A stretch of 64,000 nt of DNA from Flavobacterium foetidum (lineage in GTDB: Bacteria; Bacteroidota; Bacteroidia; Flavobacteriales; Flavobacteriaceae), in contig NZ_SJTF01000002.1 of assembly GCF_004634245.1 (NCBI RefSeq), positions 480,737 through 544,736 of the forward strand, given 5' to 3'. This document shows positions 25,124 to 33,563 of the stretch, one piece after another; position 1 is the stretch's first letter; each line of letters starts with the position of its first letter. A program made the position numbers and the translations under genes. The notes beneath the pieces are model-generated. The model was not told the DNA's origin. It saw only the letters and a list, made by a program, of their open reading frames with translations, and did not search any database.

Positions 25124-26560
25124 TTATTCCGTTTTTATTACTCCAGCATAAGTTGCTATCCAAATTGCACCGTCTTTATCTTTCGTTATTTTCGTGGAAT
25201 GAATACTAGGCACATTAGAATTTTCATTAGTATAAATCTCCCATTTTTTTAGATTCAAATCATATTTCAGAACTCCCACTCCATTTAGAGTCAGCCATAA
25301 AAAATCATTATTTTCATCTAAATAAAAATCGTTTACAGTATTTTCGCTAAACATTTTAGAATCAGAATGACTGATTCTAGTCCATTTTCCAGAGACATCT
25401 AACCTATAAATTCCAGCATCAGAAGATTTATTTTTCTCTAGACAAAACCATAAATTTCCTTTTTTATCCTCATACATTTTTGAGATGAATGCTTTTGCTA
25501 ATGGAGAATTCTTCTGGTCCAGCAATTTAGTACTTCCGTTTTCAATAATCACATTTCCTTCCGAAGTTCCAATCCAAATTCTATTTTTATTGTCAACATA
25601 GACACCAGAAATTTTATCGCTTGGAAGATTCGAATTTTGCTTGTCAATTTTTGTCCAAGTTTTACCATCAAATTTCGCAACTCCCTTGCTTGAAGTAAAC
25701 CAAACATTGTTGGAATGATCAACAAATAACTGTCTTGCCCAACTAATAGGAGAATTTATGGAATCATATTTAGTCCAGTTATTATTGTCATATTTATAGG
25801 CATCCCAGCCTATCAGAAACCACTTATTATTCTGTTTGTCGATTTCGATATCCCTTACAGACTGTGTTTTACTTTTATCATAAGGAGTTGGAGAAATGAT
25901 TGTGTTTTCTGAATTAAAATGACGCCATTTATTATTTTGTATTTCAACTATTCCGTTATCTGTTCCAATCCAGATATTGTTTTCTAAATCATTAGCAACC
26001 GCTCTTGTCATGTCCCAAGGCAATTCAGAATTTTGTTTTTTATAAACAATCCAGTTTTTTGTGAGTTGATCTTTATCACTTCCTTTAACAGCTGGTGTCC
26101 CAACTGATTTCATATTTGTCTGATTTTTGAAATCAAGTATTCTTCTTCTCATAGAAAAATCTCCATCATTAAATTCAAAAACAAAAGACACAGAGCTGTT
26201 TTGTGGCTTGTTTTTTGAAATGGCGGGTTTCCATGCAGACACATTATTAAATACTTTTGGCAGATTTAATTTCTTTGACGGAATATTCGTTTTATTTATC
26301 GAACTTAACAAACATGGTTTGCCGTTTTCATCAATTAAAATCTGTACTTCAATCGTGCCTTTTAATTCGCTTATTATTTTTTTATCAAAATTTTCTTTTA
26401 ATTCATCTAAAATACTTTTTGGTGGATTTGCTTTGGTGTCTCCGCAATCCAAACAAAAATTTGACAAATGGCAACCCTCATATTTCTCAGGATACAGGTT
26501 TTGAGAATATAGTGAATCGCCAAAAAAAATGACCAAAGCGATTAAAAGTATTTTTTTCAT
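25124..26560 (-). CDS. Secreted TonB_C-like plus two-component-regulator-propeller protein
   Basis: 478 residues with a signal peptide (MKKILLIALVIFFGDSLYSQ). Residues about 50-130 resemble the TonB C-terminal/energy-transducer fold (ELKGTIEVQILIDENGKPCL, then VSAWKPAISKNKPQNSSVSF). Residues about 165-478 hold at least six Reg_prop-type blades with the recurring D..N.IWIGTD.G/VW.TSSKG pattern (NNIWIGTDNGIVE, NNVWFTSSKGVAKF, NRIWIGTSEGNVII, GAIWIATYAGVIK). In hybrid two-component sensors such propellers bind polysaccharides; here there is no kinase. Predicted periplasmic or surface protein, function unknown. Confidence 0.82.
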   Translation of the reverse strand: MKKILLIALVIFFGDSLYSQNLYPEKYEGCHLSNFCLDCGDTKANPPKSILDELKENFDKKIISELKGTIEVQILIDENGKPCLLSSINKTNIPSKKLNLPKVFNNVSAWKPAISKNKPQNSSVSFVFEFNDGDFSMRRRILDFKNQTNMKSVGTPAVKGSDKDQLTKNWIVYKKQNSELPWDMTRAVANDLENNIWIGTDNGIVEIQNNKWRHFNSENTIISPTPYDKSKTQSVRDIEIDKQNNKWFLIGWDAYKYDNNNWTKYDSINSPISWARQLFVDHSNNVWFTSSKGVAKFDGKTWTKIDKQNSNLPSDKISGVYVDNKNRIWIGTSEGNVIIENGSTKLLDQKNSPLAKAFISKMYEDKKGNLWFCLEKNKSSDAGIYRLDVSGKWTRISHSDSKMFSENTVNDFYLDENNDFLWLTLNGVGVLKYDLNLKKWEIYTNENSNVPSIHSTKITKDKDGAIWIATYAGVIKTE

Positions 26561-26581
26561 TATTACTAAATACGGATTAGA

Positions 26582-27244
26582 TTATTCCTCCTCTTCAATA
26601 TCATCCTCTTCTTCGTCTAGTTCCTCGCCATCTTCATCCATATCAAATAAATAAGGCTCTATAAGCATTTTATCTGCAAGAATCTCAATGCGTTCTGTGA
26701 GGCTTTCGGCAAAAACAATACGCTGTGTTTTGGCGATACTGTTTGAAATACGCATAATTTTAGGTTCATGGCGCAATTTCAGAATTGAATCTGCATCATC
26801 TAGAATAAACATTTTTAAACGGTTGACATTGTAGCCTGCCGTACTAAACATATCATTCAGTTTTGTCGGCGTTCCTATTAAAACATCTATTCCTGTAGAA
26901 ACATAATTTTTATCATAATCCATATCTCCCTTGTCATGTACGCCATACACTTCGAGGTTGGTGTATTTTCCAAATTTCTCAAAAAGCGCTTCCATCTCCA
27001 AGACTTTTTCTTTGTCTTCTACAACAATTAAGGCTCTTGGAGATTCTTCATTTTTTCCTGCCAATTGCTGAATAACATTCAATACAATTGTTGTCGTTTT
27101 TCCACTTCCTTTTGGCGAAATAATTACGCAATCGGCGCCGCTTTTTATGGTCGAAAAAGTTTCCAACTGTAAAGCATTGGCTTCAGTCAAACCGTTTTCG
27201 ATTAAGCCGTCTTGTAATTTCTCGTTTATTTTTTTTAGTTTCAT
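26582..27244 (-). CDS. Half-size DEAD-box-like protein (RecA-like domain 1 only)
   Basis: 220 residues containing only the N-terminal helicase core. Present are a Q-motif-like start (GLTEANALQLETFSTIKSGA), motif I SPKGSGKT (43-50), motif Ib GTPTKL (124-129) and motif II DDAD (149-152, not DEAD). Motif III, SAT in helicases, reads AES (179-181), and motifs IV-VI (domain 2) are absent. The chain ends in an acidic tail (DEDGEELDEEEDDIEEEE), so the length looks natural rather than truncated. It may bind ATP and RNA or a partner but cannot be a processive helicase alone. Confidence 0.82.
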   Translation of the reverse strand: MKLKKINEKLQDGLIENGLTEANALQLETFSTIKSGADCVIISPKGSGKTTTIVLNVIQQLAGKNEESPRALIVVEDKEKVLEMEALFEKFGKYTNLEVYGVHDKGDMDYDKNYVSTGIDVLIGTPTKLNDMFSTAGYNVNRLKMFILDDADSILKLRHEPKIMRISNSIAKTQRIVFAESLTERIEILADKMLIEPYLFDMDEDGEELDEEEDDIEEEE

Positions 27245-27246
27245 TT

Positions 27247-27291
27247 CTAAATTTTAGATTTATGATTTTAGATTTCAGATTAAAAACTAAA
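27247..27291. repeat. Short repeat family R5 (ATTTTAGATTTCAGATT)
   Basis: TTTTAGATTTATGATTTTAG and ATTTCAGATT recur at 34997-35035 (TTTTAGATTTTAGATTTCTG, ATTTTAGATT). AT-rich direct repeats, likely non-coding. Confidence 0.5.
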
Positions 27292-27294
27292 TCA

Positions 27295-28458
27295 TTATTT
27301 GCTTGCGAACATTTTTACATCAGTTTCAGAAATTTCGCTTCCTCCCAAAATAATAAGTCTTTCCACGACATTTCGAAGTTCACGAATATTTCCCGTCCAA
27401 TCATATTCTTGCAACAATTTTATGGCTTGTGCCGAAAATCCTTTTACAGCGTTTCCTTGCTCTGAAGCGATTTTCTCAGCAAAATGCGCAATCAAAGCCG
27501 GAATATCGTCTCGTCTTTCATTCAATGGTGGCACTTTTATCAAAATAACTGCCAATCTGTGATACAAATCTTCACGAAAACGTCCTTCGGCAATTTCTGT
27601 TTTTAGGTCTTTATTGGTTGCAGCAACCACACGAACATCAACTTTTATGTCTTTATCGGCACCAACTCTTGTAATCATGCTTTCTTGCAAGGCACGTAAA
27701 ACTTTGGCTTGTGCAGAAAGGCTCATATCTCCGATTTCGTCTAAGAAAATAGTTCCCTTATCTGCCGCTTCAAATTTTCCAGCGCGATCTTTTACTGCCG
27801 ACGTAAAAGCTCCTTTTACGTGACCAAAAAGTTCGCTTTCTATCAATTCACTTGGAATTGCAGCGCAGTTTACTTCAATCAAAGGAAAATTTGCTCTTTC
27901 GCTTTTCTCATGTAACTGATGTGCCACCAGTTCTTTTCCTGTTCCGTTTGGTCCTGTAATTAAAACTCTGGCTTCGGTTGGAGCAACTTTATCAATCATG
28001 ACTTTTATGTGATTGATAGATTCGCTCTCGCCAATCATTTCATAATTTTTACTGACTTTTTTCTTTAGGATTTTATTTTCAACAACTAATTGTTTTTTAT
28101 CTAAAGCATTTCGAACCGTATTCAACAATCGATTTAAATCTGGCGGTTTTGAGATATAATCAAAAGCTCCTAAACGCATGGTATGAATTGCGGTTTCCAT
28201 GTCTCCATGTCCAGAGATCATCACCATCGGAATTTCGGGCTTTATTTTTTTTACTTCTTCTAAAACCTCGACACCGTCCATTTTTGGCATTTTGATGTCG
28301 CACAAAACCAAATCGTAATCGTTGCTTTTAATTTTTTCAAGTCCGCTCACTCCATCTTCTGCTTCATCTACCTGATACGAATCATTTTCTTCTGATAAAA
28401 TTTTTACCAAAACTCTTCTGATCGCTGCTTCGTCTTCTATGATTAGTATTTTACTCAT
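27295..28458 (-). CDS. NtrC-like sigma-54-type response regulator without a DNA-binding domain
   Basis: 387 residues: receiver domain (1-120) with phospho-acceptor Asp54 (LVLCDIKMPKMDG) and Lys104, then an AAA+ activator domain (about 142-375). Walker A is GPNGTGKE (169-176), Walker B GTIFLDEIGD (235-244), and the arginine finger region is RFREDLYHRL. The sigma-54 contact loop reads GAFTSA (216-221) instead of GAFTGA. The chain ends at SEISETDVKMFASK, before the usual Fis-type HTH. It is divergent in sequence order from the half DEAD-box gene by 50 bases and has no cognate histidine kinase nearby. Confidence 0.9.
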   Translation of the reverse strand: MSKILIIEDEAAIRRVLVKILSEENDSYQVDEAEDGVSGLEKIKSNDYDLVLCDIKMPKMDGVEVLEEVKKIKPEIPMVMISGHGDMETAIHTMRLGAFDYISKPPDLNRLLNTVRNALDKKQLVVENKILKKKVSKNYEMIGESESINHIKVMIDKVAPTEARVLITGPNGTGKELVAHQLHEKSERANFPLIEVNCAAIPSELIESELFGHVKGAFTSAVKDRAGKFEAADKGTIFLDEIGDMSLSAQAKVLRALQESMITRVGADKDIKVDVRVVAATNKDLKTEIAEGRFREDLYHRLAVILIKVPPLNERRDDIPALIAHFAEKIASEQGNAVKGFSAQAIKLLQEYDWTGNIRELRNVVERLIILGGSEISETDVKMFASK

Positions 28459-28464
28459 TTTTTT

Positions 28465-28630
28465 CTAAGGTTCAAAGTTGCAAAGGGACAAAGAGACAAA
28501 GCTCAAAATCTTTGTCGCTATTTACACCTTGCAACTATTATACAATTTTTCTTAAGATTCAAATTTCACAGATTCAAAGTATCAAAATAAAACCTTTACA
28601 ACTTTGTCCCTATGTCACTTTGTAACTTAA
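28465..28630. repeat. Imperfect inverted repeat of family R6
   Basis: TTCAAAGTTGCAAAGGGACA with AAGAGACAAAG (28471-28500) is mirrored by ACTTTGTCCCTATGTCAC and TTTGTAACTT (28601-28628). Related sequence at 8338-8387. Confidence 0.7.
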
Positions 28631-28632
28631 AA

Positions 28633-29949
28633 CTAATATTTTAGCCACTTATACAATTCCTTCCAAGTTGGTTTTTTGCCGTACATTAGAATACCGACAC
28701 GGTAAATTTTGGCAGCGAACCAAACCACAAGGAAAAAGGTTGCAAACAATAATGATACCGAAATTGCGATTTGCCACCACGGAACACCAAACGGTATTCG
28801 CATAAGCATTACAATCGGGGATGTTAGCGGAATCATTGAAAAGACAACTGCTATAGTTCCGTGAGGATCATTGACAACTGTAAAAAATCCGATGTAGACA
28901 CTTAATATCAACGGTGTTAGTATAGGAAGCAAAAATTGTTGTGAATCGGTTTGATTGTCTACTGCCGCACCAATCGCAGCATAAAATGAGCTGTACAAGA
29001 AATAACCTCCAATAAAATAAACCACAAATCCGATTATGATGCTTGCTATCGGGAGATTCCATAATTCAGCAATATACATTTGGGCTGAACCTGACAACTG
29101 ATGTTGTGCAGACTGCATCATTTCTGGCGAAATTCGCGACGTCGGCCCAACATTTACTCCAAAAAATGCCGAAGCCGCAAACATTAATCCTAACCCAATA
29201 ATGGCCCAAATCATAAATTGTAAAATTCCTGCCAACGAAGTTCCCACAATTTTACCAATCATTAATTGAAATGGTTTTACAGATGAAATAATGATTTCGA
29301 TAATACGATTTGTTTTTTCTTCGATTACACTTCTCATCACCATGTTTCCGTAAATGATAATAAACATCATAATGAGATAGCCAAAAGCTCCTCCAATTCC
29401 GATTTTAATTTCATTCAATCCTTTTAAACTTTCTTCACCAGAAGCTTTAACCAGATGAATATTAACTTTTGATTGTGCTTTCTGAATCGCCAAAGTGTCG
29501 AGTTTTGCTTCTTCCAGATTTAGTTTCGTAATTTTTGACGCAATTACATCCTGAGTGTTTTCGATAAAAGAAATACTCGGACTATTATTAGAAATAAACT
29601 CGATTTTGCTTTCTAAATCATTAACATTATCCGATTTTGGAATAACGATCAAACCGCTAAAATTTTCTTTTGTGATACTGTCTTTTAACGCCTTTACCTC
29701 AATTTGAGATAAATCGTAATATTTGAATTCGGCGCCTTGCTTATTCTCTTTTAAGAAATCGGTGGCAAAAAGTCCTGTTTCATCATGAATTGCAATACGT
29801 TTGGTCTCTGCTTTCATCGAACTCAGATATCCAATAAAAACTGCGACAGCAACAAACAAGAGCGGACTCAAAAAAGTCATGACAACAAAAGACTTATTGC
29901 GGACTTTGGCAATAAATTCTCTTTTTATAATTAATGAAATAATATTCAT
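28633..29949 (-). CDS. ABC-2 type transporter permease (NatB-like)
   Basis: 438 residues: an N-terminal membrane helix after MNIISLIIKREFIAKVRNKS, an extracytoplasmic region of about 150 residues, and five to six C-terminal helices (about 175-430). The order and the VIEEKTNRIIEIIISSVKPF signature, where the elbow helix precedes the second membrane helix, are typical of NatB-type permeases. It pairs with the ATP-binding gene immediately upstream (30028-30957). NatAB exports Na+ in Bacillus; the substrate here is unknown. Confidence 0.9.
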   Translation of the reverse strand: MNIISLIIKREFIAKVRNKSFVVMTFLSPLLFVAVAVFIGYLSSMKAETKRIAIHDETGLFATDFLKENKQGAEFKYYDLSQIEVKALKDSITKENFSGLIVIPKSDNVNDLESKIEFISNNSPSISFIENTQDVIASKITKLNLEEAKLDTLAIQKAQSKVNIHLVKASGEESLKGLNEIKIGIGGAFGYLIMMFIIIYGNMVMRSVIEEKTNRIIEIIISSVKPFQLMIGKIVGTSLAGILQFMIWAIIGLGLMFAASAFFGVNVGPTSRISPEMMQSAQHQLSGSAQMYIAELWNLPIASIIIGFVVYFIGGYFLYSSFYAAIGAAVDNQTDSQQFLLPILTPLILSVYIGFFTVVNDPHGTIAVVFSMIPLTSPIVMLMRIPFGVPWWQIAISVSLLFATFFLVVWFAAKIYRVGILMYGKKPTWKELYKWLKY

Positions 29950-29959
29950 AAATGTTTAA

Positions 29960-30030
29960 ATTTTCAAATTCCAAATCCCAATTTAAAGCATTTTTATATT
30001 GGAATTTGGAATTCTTTTTTTGGAATTTTA
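29960..30030. repeat. Second copy of repeat family R4
   Basis: CAAATTCCAAATCCCAATTT pairs with ATTGGAATTTGGAATTC and TTTGGAATTTT across a short AT loop. It separates the two ABC transporter genes. Confidence 0.65.
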
Positions 30031-30957
30031 CTTTGAGTTTTCAGTAACTGTTTGAATAAAAATATCGTTTATGCTTGGAATTTTCTCTACAAAGTGTGTG
30101 ACTTGTCCTCTCTGTGTCAGAATGTTCAATAATTCGTTTGGAGTAGCATTTCCGATTTCGATATTCAGTTTTAAATCATCATTCAACGATTTAAAACTTG
30201 CTGGCGAAACTGTAAATCGTTGCGTGATATCGTACATCAAGCCTTCAACATTATTGGTCAGGATTCCGACTTCAAAGGTATTGGTTCTGAACTGTCGTTT
30301 TACATCTCCGACTTTTCCTTCCAATAATTTATTCGATTTATGGATCAAAGAAATATGATCACAGAGTTCTTCTACGCTTTCCATTCGGTGTGTAGAAAAA
30401 ATTATGGTAGAGCCCTGTTCTTTCAAGGCCAAAATCTCATCTTTTATTATATTGGCATTTACGGGGTCAAAACCAGAAAACGGTTCGTCTAAAATAAGCA
30501 GTTTAGGTTTATGGAGCACGCAAACGACAAACTGTATTTTCTGTGCCATTCCTTTAGAAAGTTCCTGAATTTTCTTGTTCCACCAGCCTTGAATGCCTAA
30601 ACGGTCGAACCAGTAATCGAGTTGTTTTTTGGCCTCGGCTTTAGACAGGCCTTTCATCTGAGCCAAATAGAGGCATTGTTCGCCAACTTTCATTGAGCTG
30701 TACAATCCTCGTTCTTCTGGCAGATAGCCTATGGTCTGCACATGTTTCGGCTGTAATTTTTCGCCGTCCAGAATTACTTCGCCGCGATCTGGCAGGGTAA
30801 TTTGGTTAATGATTCTTATAAGAGAAGTTTTTCCTGCTCCATTTGGTCCCAAAAGCCCGTAAATACTCCCTTTAGGAACATTTAATGAAACTTCGTTAAG
30901 CGCTACATAACTGCCATATTGTTTTACGACTTTATGTACTTCGAGTAAGTTGCTCAT
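30028..30957 (-). CDS. ABC transporter ATP-binding protein (NatA-like)
   Basis: 309 residues from ATG 30957; the frame extends to 31059 but that would start inside the dnaJ terminator. Walker A is GPNGAGKT, the ABC signature is the variant LSKGMAQKIQFV, and Walker B LLILDEPFSGFD with a switch His in STHRMES. The C-terminal ~80 residues are the DUF4162-like extension found in NatA-type subunits. It energises the permease encoded directly downstream. The pair is probably one operon although an R4 repeat sits between them. Confidence 0.92.
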   Translation of the reverse strand: MSNLLEVHKVVKQYGSYVALNEVSLNVPKGSIYGLLGPNGAGKTSLIRIINQITLPDRGEVILDGEKLQPKHVQTIGYLPEERGLYSSMKVGEQCLYLAQMKGLSKAEAKKQLDYWFDRLGIQGWWNKKIQELSKGMAQKIQFVVCVLHKPKLLILDEPFSGFDPVNANIIKDEILALKEQGSTIIFSTHRMESVEELCDHISLIHKSNKLLEGKVGDVKRQFRTNTFEVGILTNNVEGLMYDITQRFTVSPASFKSLNDDLKLNIEIGNATPNELLNILTQRGQVTHFVEKIPSINDIFIQTVTENSK

Positions 30958-31048
30958 GCTGTTTTCTAGATTTTCGATGTCAAAATGACTATTGCCTATT
31001 AGGCGTTGTAAAAATAAAGAATTAGTAGTTATTCCTGCTATGAATAAG

Positions 31049-31088
31049 CAAAAACCCATTCTAATTTTTTTCTTAGAATGGGTTTTTT
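31049..31088 (-). terminator. Terminator of the grpE-dnaJ operon
   Basis: On the minus strand AAAACCCATTCTAA pairs with TTAGAATGGGTTTT over an eight-base loop, with U tracts possible in both directions. Confidence 0.85.
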
Positions 31089-31117
31089 AAATTTATTTAA
31101 ACATTTTCGAAAAGCTA

Positions 31118-32224
31118 TTATGAAAACATATCTTTTACTTTTTCAAAAAATGATTTTTCTGATTTCTCTGGACTTGGCGTAAAATGTTCATTGTTTAAGG
31201 CATTTTCAAAGAATTGTTTTTGTTCCTTATTCAATGTTTTAGGAGTCCACACGTTTACATGCACCAGTAAATCTCCGTTACCATAACCATTTAAGCTTGG
31301 AATTCCTTTTCCTTTTAACCTTAAAATTTTTCCAGACTGAATTCCTTCCTCTAGTTTGATACGAACTTTTCCGTTGATGGCTTCGATATCTTTTGAAACG
31401 CCCAAAACCGCTTCAGGAAAACTGATGTATAAATCGTAGTGAACGTTTTCGCCTTCACGTTTCAGGAATTCGTGCTCAATTTCTTCAATCGCCACAATTA
31501 AATCTCCTGGAATGCTGTTTCCTGGTGCATCGTTACCTTTATTGGCAACTTTTAGCTGCATACCGTCTGCAACACCAGCAGGAATCTTGATTGATACGGT
31601 TTCGTCTTCCTGAACCATTCCTTGCGCATCTGCCTCAGAAGGTTTTTTGTCCAGAATCTGACCAGAACCACCACAAGTAGGACAAGTTGACGCAGACTGC
31701 ATTCTTCCTAAAATAGTATTGGTTACACGCATAACCTGCCCCTGACCGTTACAAGTGGTACAAGTTTTATAAGTTACGCCTTTGGCCTGAACTTTACGTT
31801 TTACTTTTACTTTTTTCTCTACTCCATTTGCAATTTCTTCCAAAGTAAGTTTCACTTTGATACGAAGATTGCTTCCTTTGGCACGACGAGGACCTCCGCC
31901 TCCGCCTCCGAAACCGCCAAATCCGCCACCAAAAATATCACCAAACTGACTGAAAATGTCATCCATATTCATGCCACCGTGACCACCAAATCCGCCAGAA
32001 CCATCAAATGCTTGATGACCGTACTGATCGTATTTCGCTTTTTTCTGCGGATCACTTAAAACTTCATAAGCTTCTGCAGCCAATTTGAAGTTTTCTTCTG
32101 CCTCTTTGTCGCCCGGATTTTTATCAGGGTGGTATTTCAACGCACTTTTTCGGTATGCTTTTTTTATTTCGGCAGCGTCAGCATTTTTTGAAATGCCAAG
32201 TATTTCGTAAAAATCTTTTTTCAT
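31118..32224 (-). CDS. dnaJ: Chaperone DnaJ with a reduced zinc domain
   Basis: 368 residues. The J domain (1-70, His32-Pro-Asp) stimulates DnaK ATP hydrolysis, and a Gly/Phe-rich linker spans about 75-112. The zinc domain contains only two of the four CxxCxGxG repeats: CTTCNGQG and CPTCGGSG. Comparison with E. coli DnaJ places these as repeats 2 and 3 (zinc centre II), while repeats 1 and 4 (centre I) are missing. The two C-terminal substrate-binding domains are intact (VSIKIPAGVADGM, FPEAVLGVSKDIEAINGKV). It follows grpE by 78 bases. Confidence 0.95.
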   Translation of the reverse strand: MKKDFYEILGISKNADAAEIKKAYRKSALKYHPDKNPGDKEAEENFKLAAEAYEVLSDPQKKAKYDQYGHQAFDGSGGFGGHGGMNMDDIFSQFGDIFGGGFGGFGGGGGGPRRAKGSNLRIKVKLTLEEIANGVEKKVKVKRKVQAKGVTYKTCTTCNGQGQVMRVTNTILGRMQSASTCPTCGGSGQILDKKPSEADAQGMVQEDETVSIKIPAGVADGMQLKVANKGNDAPGNSIPGDLIVAIEEIEHEFLKREGENVHYDLYISFPEAVLGVSKDIEAINGKVRIKLEEGIQSGKILRLKGKGIPSLNGYGNGDLLVHVNVWTPKTLNKEQKQFFENALNNEHFTPSPEKSEKSFFEKVKDMFS

Positions 32225-32302
32225 AATTTAGTTAAAAATCCAAATCTTAAAATTCTGAATTCCAATATTTAAAAGTTGATTTTCAGAACTTCATTTTCAT
32301 TT

Positions 32303-32881
32303 TTAGTTTCCAGTAACTACTTTAGGGTAACGAATAATCTTATCTCCCAATTTGTATCCTTTTTCGATAACATCAACGATTTTACCTTTTAATTTATCAG
32401 AAGGCGCTGGAATTTGAGTAATCGCTTCAGCAAAATCAGCATCAAAAGCGTCTCCTGCTTTTACGTCAACAATCTCTAAACCTTTAGAAGCTAAAGCATT
32501 CTTTAATTTCTCGTGAATTAATTCAACCCCTTTCGTCAAAGTCTCATCTTCAGATTTAGTGATTTCCACCATAGCTCTGTCAAAATCGTCTAAAATCGGA
32601 AGCATCGACATTAATACGTCCTGATTGGCAGTTTTAAACAATTCGATGCGCTCTTTTGAAGTTCTTTTTTTGTAATTTTCAAATTCGGCAAATAATCTCA
32701 AAAATTTATCTTTTTCTTTAGCCAAATCCTGAGTCAGTTGCTCTTCAACACTTAATTCTTCAACAATTAATTGCTCTCCATTAGCGTTATTCTCTATCGT
32801 TGCATCATCTAATTCCTGATTGAATTCTGTATTTTCCGTAGTCATATTGCTTTTATTTTTAAAAATATTTTTAAACTTCAT
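32303..32881 (-). CDS. grpE: Nucleotide exchange factor GrpE
   Basis: 192 residues from ATG 32881, preceded by AGAAAGAAT; a longer frame (to 32920) and a shorter start (32845) exist. The acidic N-terminal coil (about 15-60) leads into the long paired helix (LAKEKDKFLRLFAEFENYKK and RTSKERIELFKTANQDVLMS), the four-helix bundle and the beta wing ending with IIRYPKVVTGN. GrpE releases ADP from DnaK. Same operon as dnaJ; hrcA and dnaK are not in the window. Confidence 0.95.
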   Translation of the reverse strand: MKFKNIFKNKSNMTTENTEFNQELDDATIENNANGEQLIVEELSVEEQLTQDLAKEKDKFLRLFAEFENYKKRTSKERIELFKTANQDVLMSMLPILDDFDRAMVEITKSEDETLTKGVELIHEKLKNALASKGLEIVDVKAGDAFDADFAEAITQIPAPSDKLKGKIVDVIEKGYKLGDKIIRYPKVVTGN

Positions 32882-33130
32882 TTTTTTATTCTTTCTGTTG
32901 TATCGCAAAAGTGCTGCCAAATCTAATAAAATGTCAAATTGTCACTTTATTAAAAATGAGCAAATTAAAATTTATTTTCAAGATTAGAAAATTTAGTATA
33001 ATTTTAAGACTATTACGTTTTAGTTTGCTGTAAATTTGAGACGAAAACAACAACTAAATATTATCATCTAAAATTGAATTTAAGGGTTAGCCTCGGGCTA
33101 TTAAAATAATTATTAATTCAAGTTGACCTT
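32882..33130 (-). promoter_or_regulatory. grpE-dnaJ upstream region with candidate promoters
   Basis: On the minus strand TTG and CACTTTTG are 21 bases apart just before the leader, and TAGATTTG is a second -7-like box. The region also has TGTCAAATTGTCA near 32934, in which TGTCA repeats at eight-base spacing. No CIRCE element was seen. The rest is AT-rich with no credible ORF. Confidence 0.45.
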
Positions 33131-33134
33131 ATAT

Positions 33135-33172
33135 TAAAAAAAGCTTCGCCTATAAAGACGAAGCTTTTTTTT
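33135..33172 (-). terminator. Terminator downstream of tRNA-Trp
   Basis: AAAAAAAGCTTCG pairs with CGAAGCTTTTTTT over a ten-base loop; functional in both directions and correctly placed for the minus-strand tRNA. Confidence 0.85.
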
Positions 33173-33211
33173 ATTTGAGCTTTTGATGACAGAACTGTCA
33201 TTTATTTTTTG

Positions 33212-33282
33212 CACGGGCGGAGGGATTCGAACCCCCATCAACGGTTTTGGAGACCGCTATTCTACCCTTGAACTACGCCCGT
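33212..33282 (-). tRNA. tRNA-Trp (CCA)
   Basis: 71 bases fold as a cloverleaf on the minus strand. The acceptor stem is ACGGGCG / CGCCCGT with discriminator G, the anticodon arm is GCGGT-CTCCAAA-ACCGT (anticodon CCA), and the T arm contains GGTTCGAATCC. The 3' CCA is not encoded. A strong terminator follows. Confidence 0.97.
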
Positions 33283-33330
33283 AACTTAAGGTCGGCAAAT
33301 TAAGAGTTTTTTTTCTTGCCCCGCAACTAT

Positions 33331-33549
33331 TTTACGCAGATTTTAAAAGGGTTTCAGCAGATGTAAATAGATTTTTAATCAAATTAAATCTATTAAGTTT
33401 CTCATAATCTGAGCAAAACAAAGTCATTTACTCTAAGAATCTGTTATAAAAAAAAGTTATTTCACGCAAATTTAAAAGGATTTTAGCAGATGTGAACAGA
33501 CTTTCAATTAGAAATCAATTTAAATCTGCTGAAATCTGCGTGGAATAAA
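33331..33549. repeat. Two copies of repeat family R3 in the hisS downstream region
   Basis: Copy one (33331-33400): ACGCAGATTTTAAAAGGGTT and TCAGCAGATGTAAATAG. Copy two (33456-33549): CACGCAAATTTAAAAGGATT with AGCAGATGTG, closing with ATCTGCTGAAATCTGCGTGG as inverted arm. A third copy is at 38583-38715. Confidence 0.7.
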
Positions 33550-33563
33550 AAATTAAAATCTCT

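Noticed and set aside
30958..31059. N-terminal extension of the NatA-like ATPase
   Set aside because: It would start inside the dnaJ terminator; the ATPase domain begins directly after ATG 30957.
32934..32946. Heat-shock CIRCE element upstream of grpE
   Set aside because: TGTCAAATTGTCA is a short direct repeat and does not match the TTAGCACTC-N9-GAGTGCTAA consensus.
33331..33549. CRISPR array in the repeated region downstream of hisS
   Set aside because: Only two imperfect copies, no regular spacers and no cas genes; it is a palindromic intergenic repeat.
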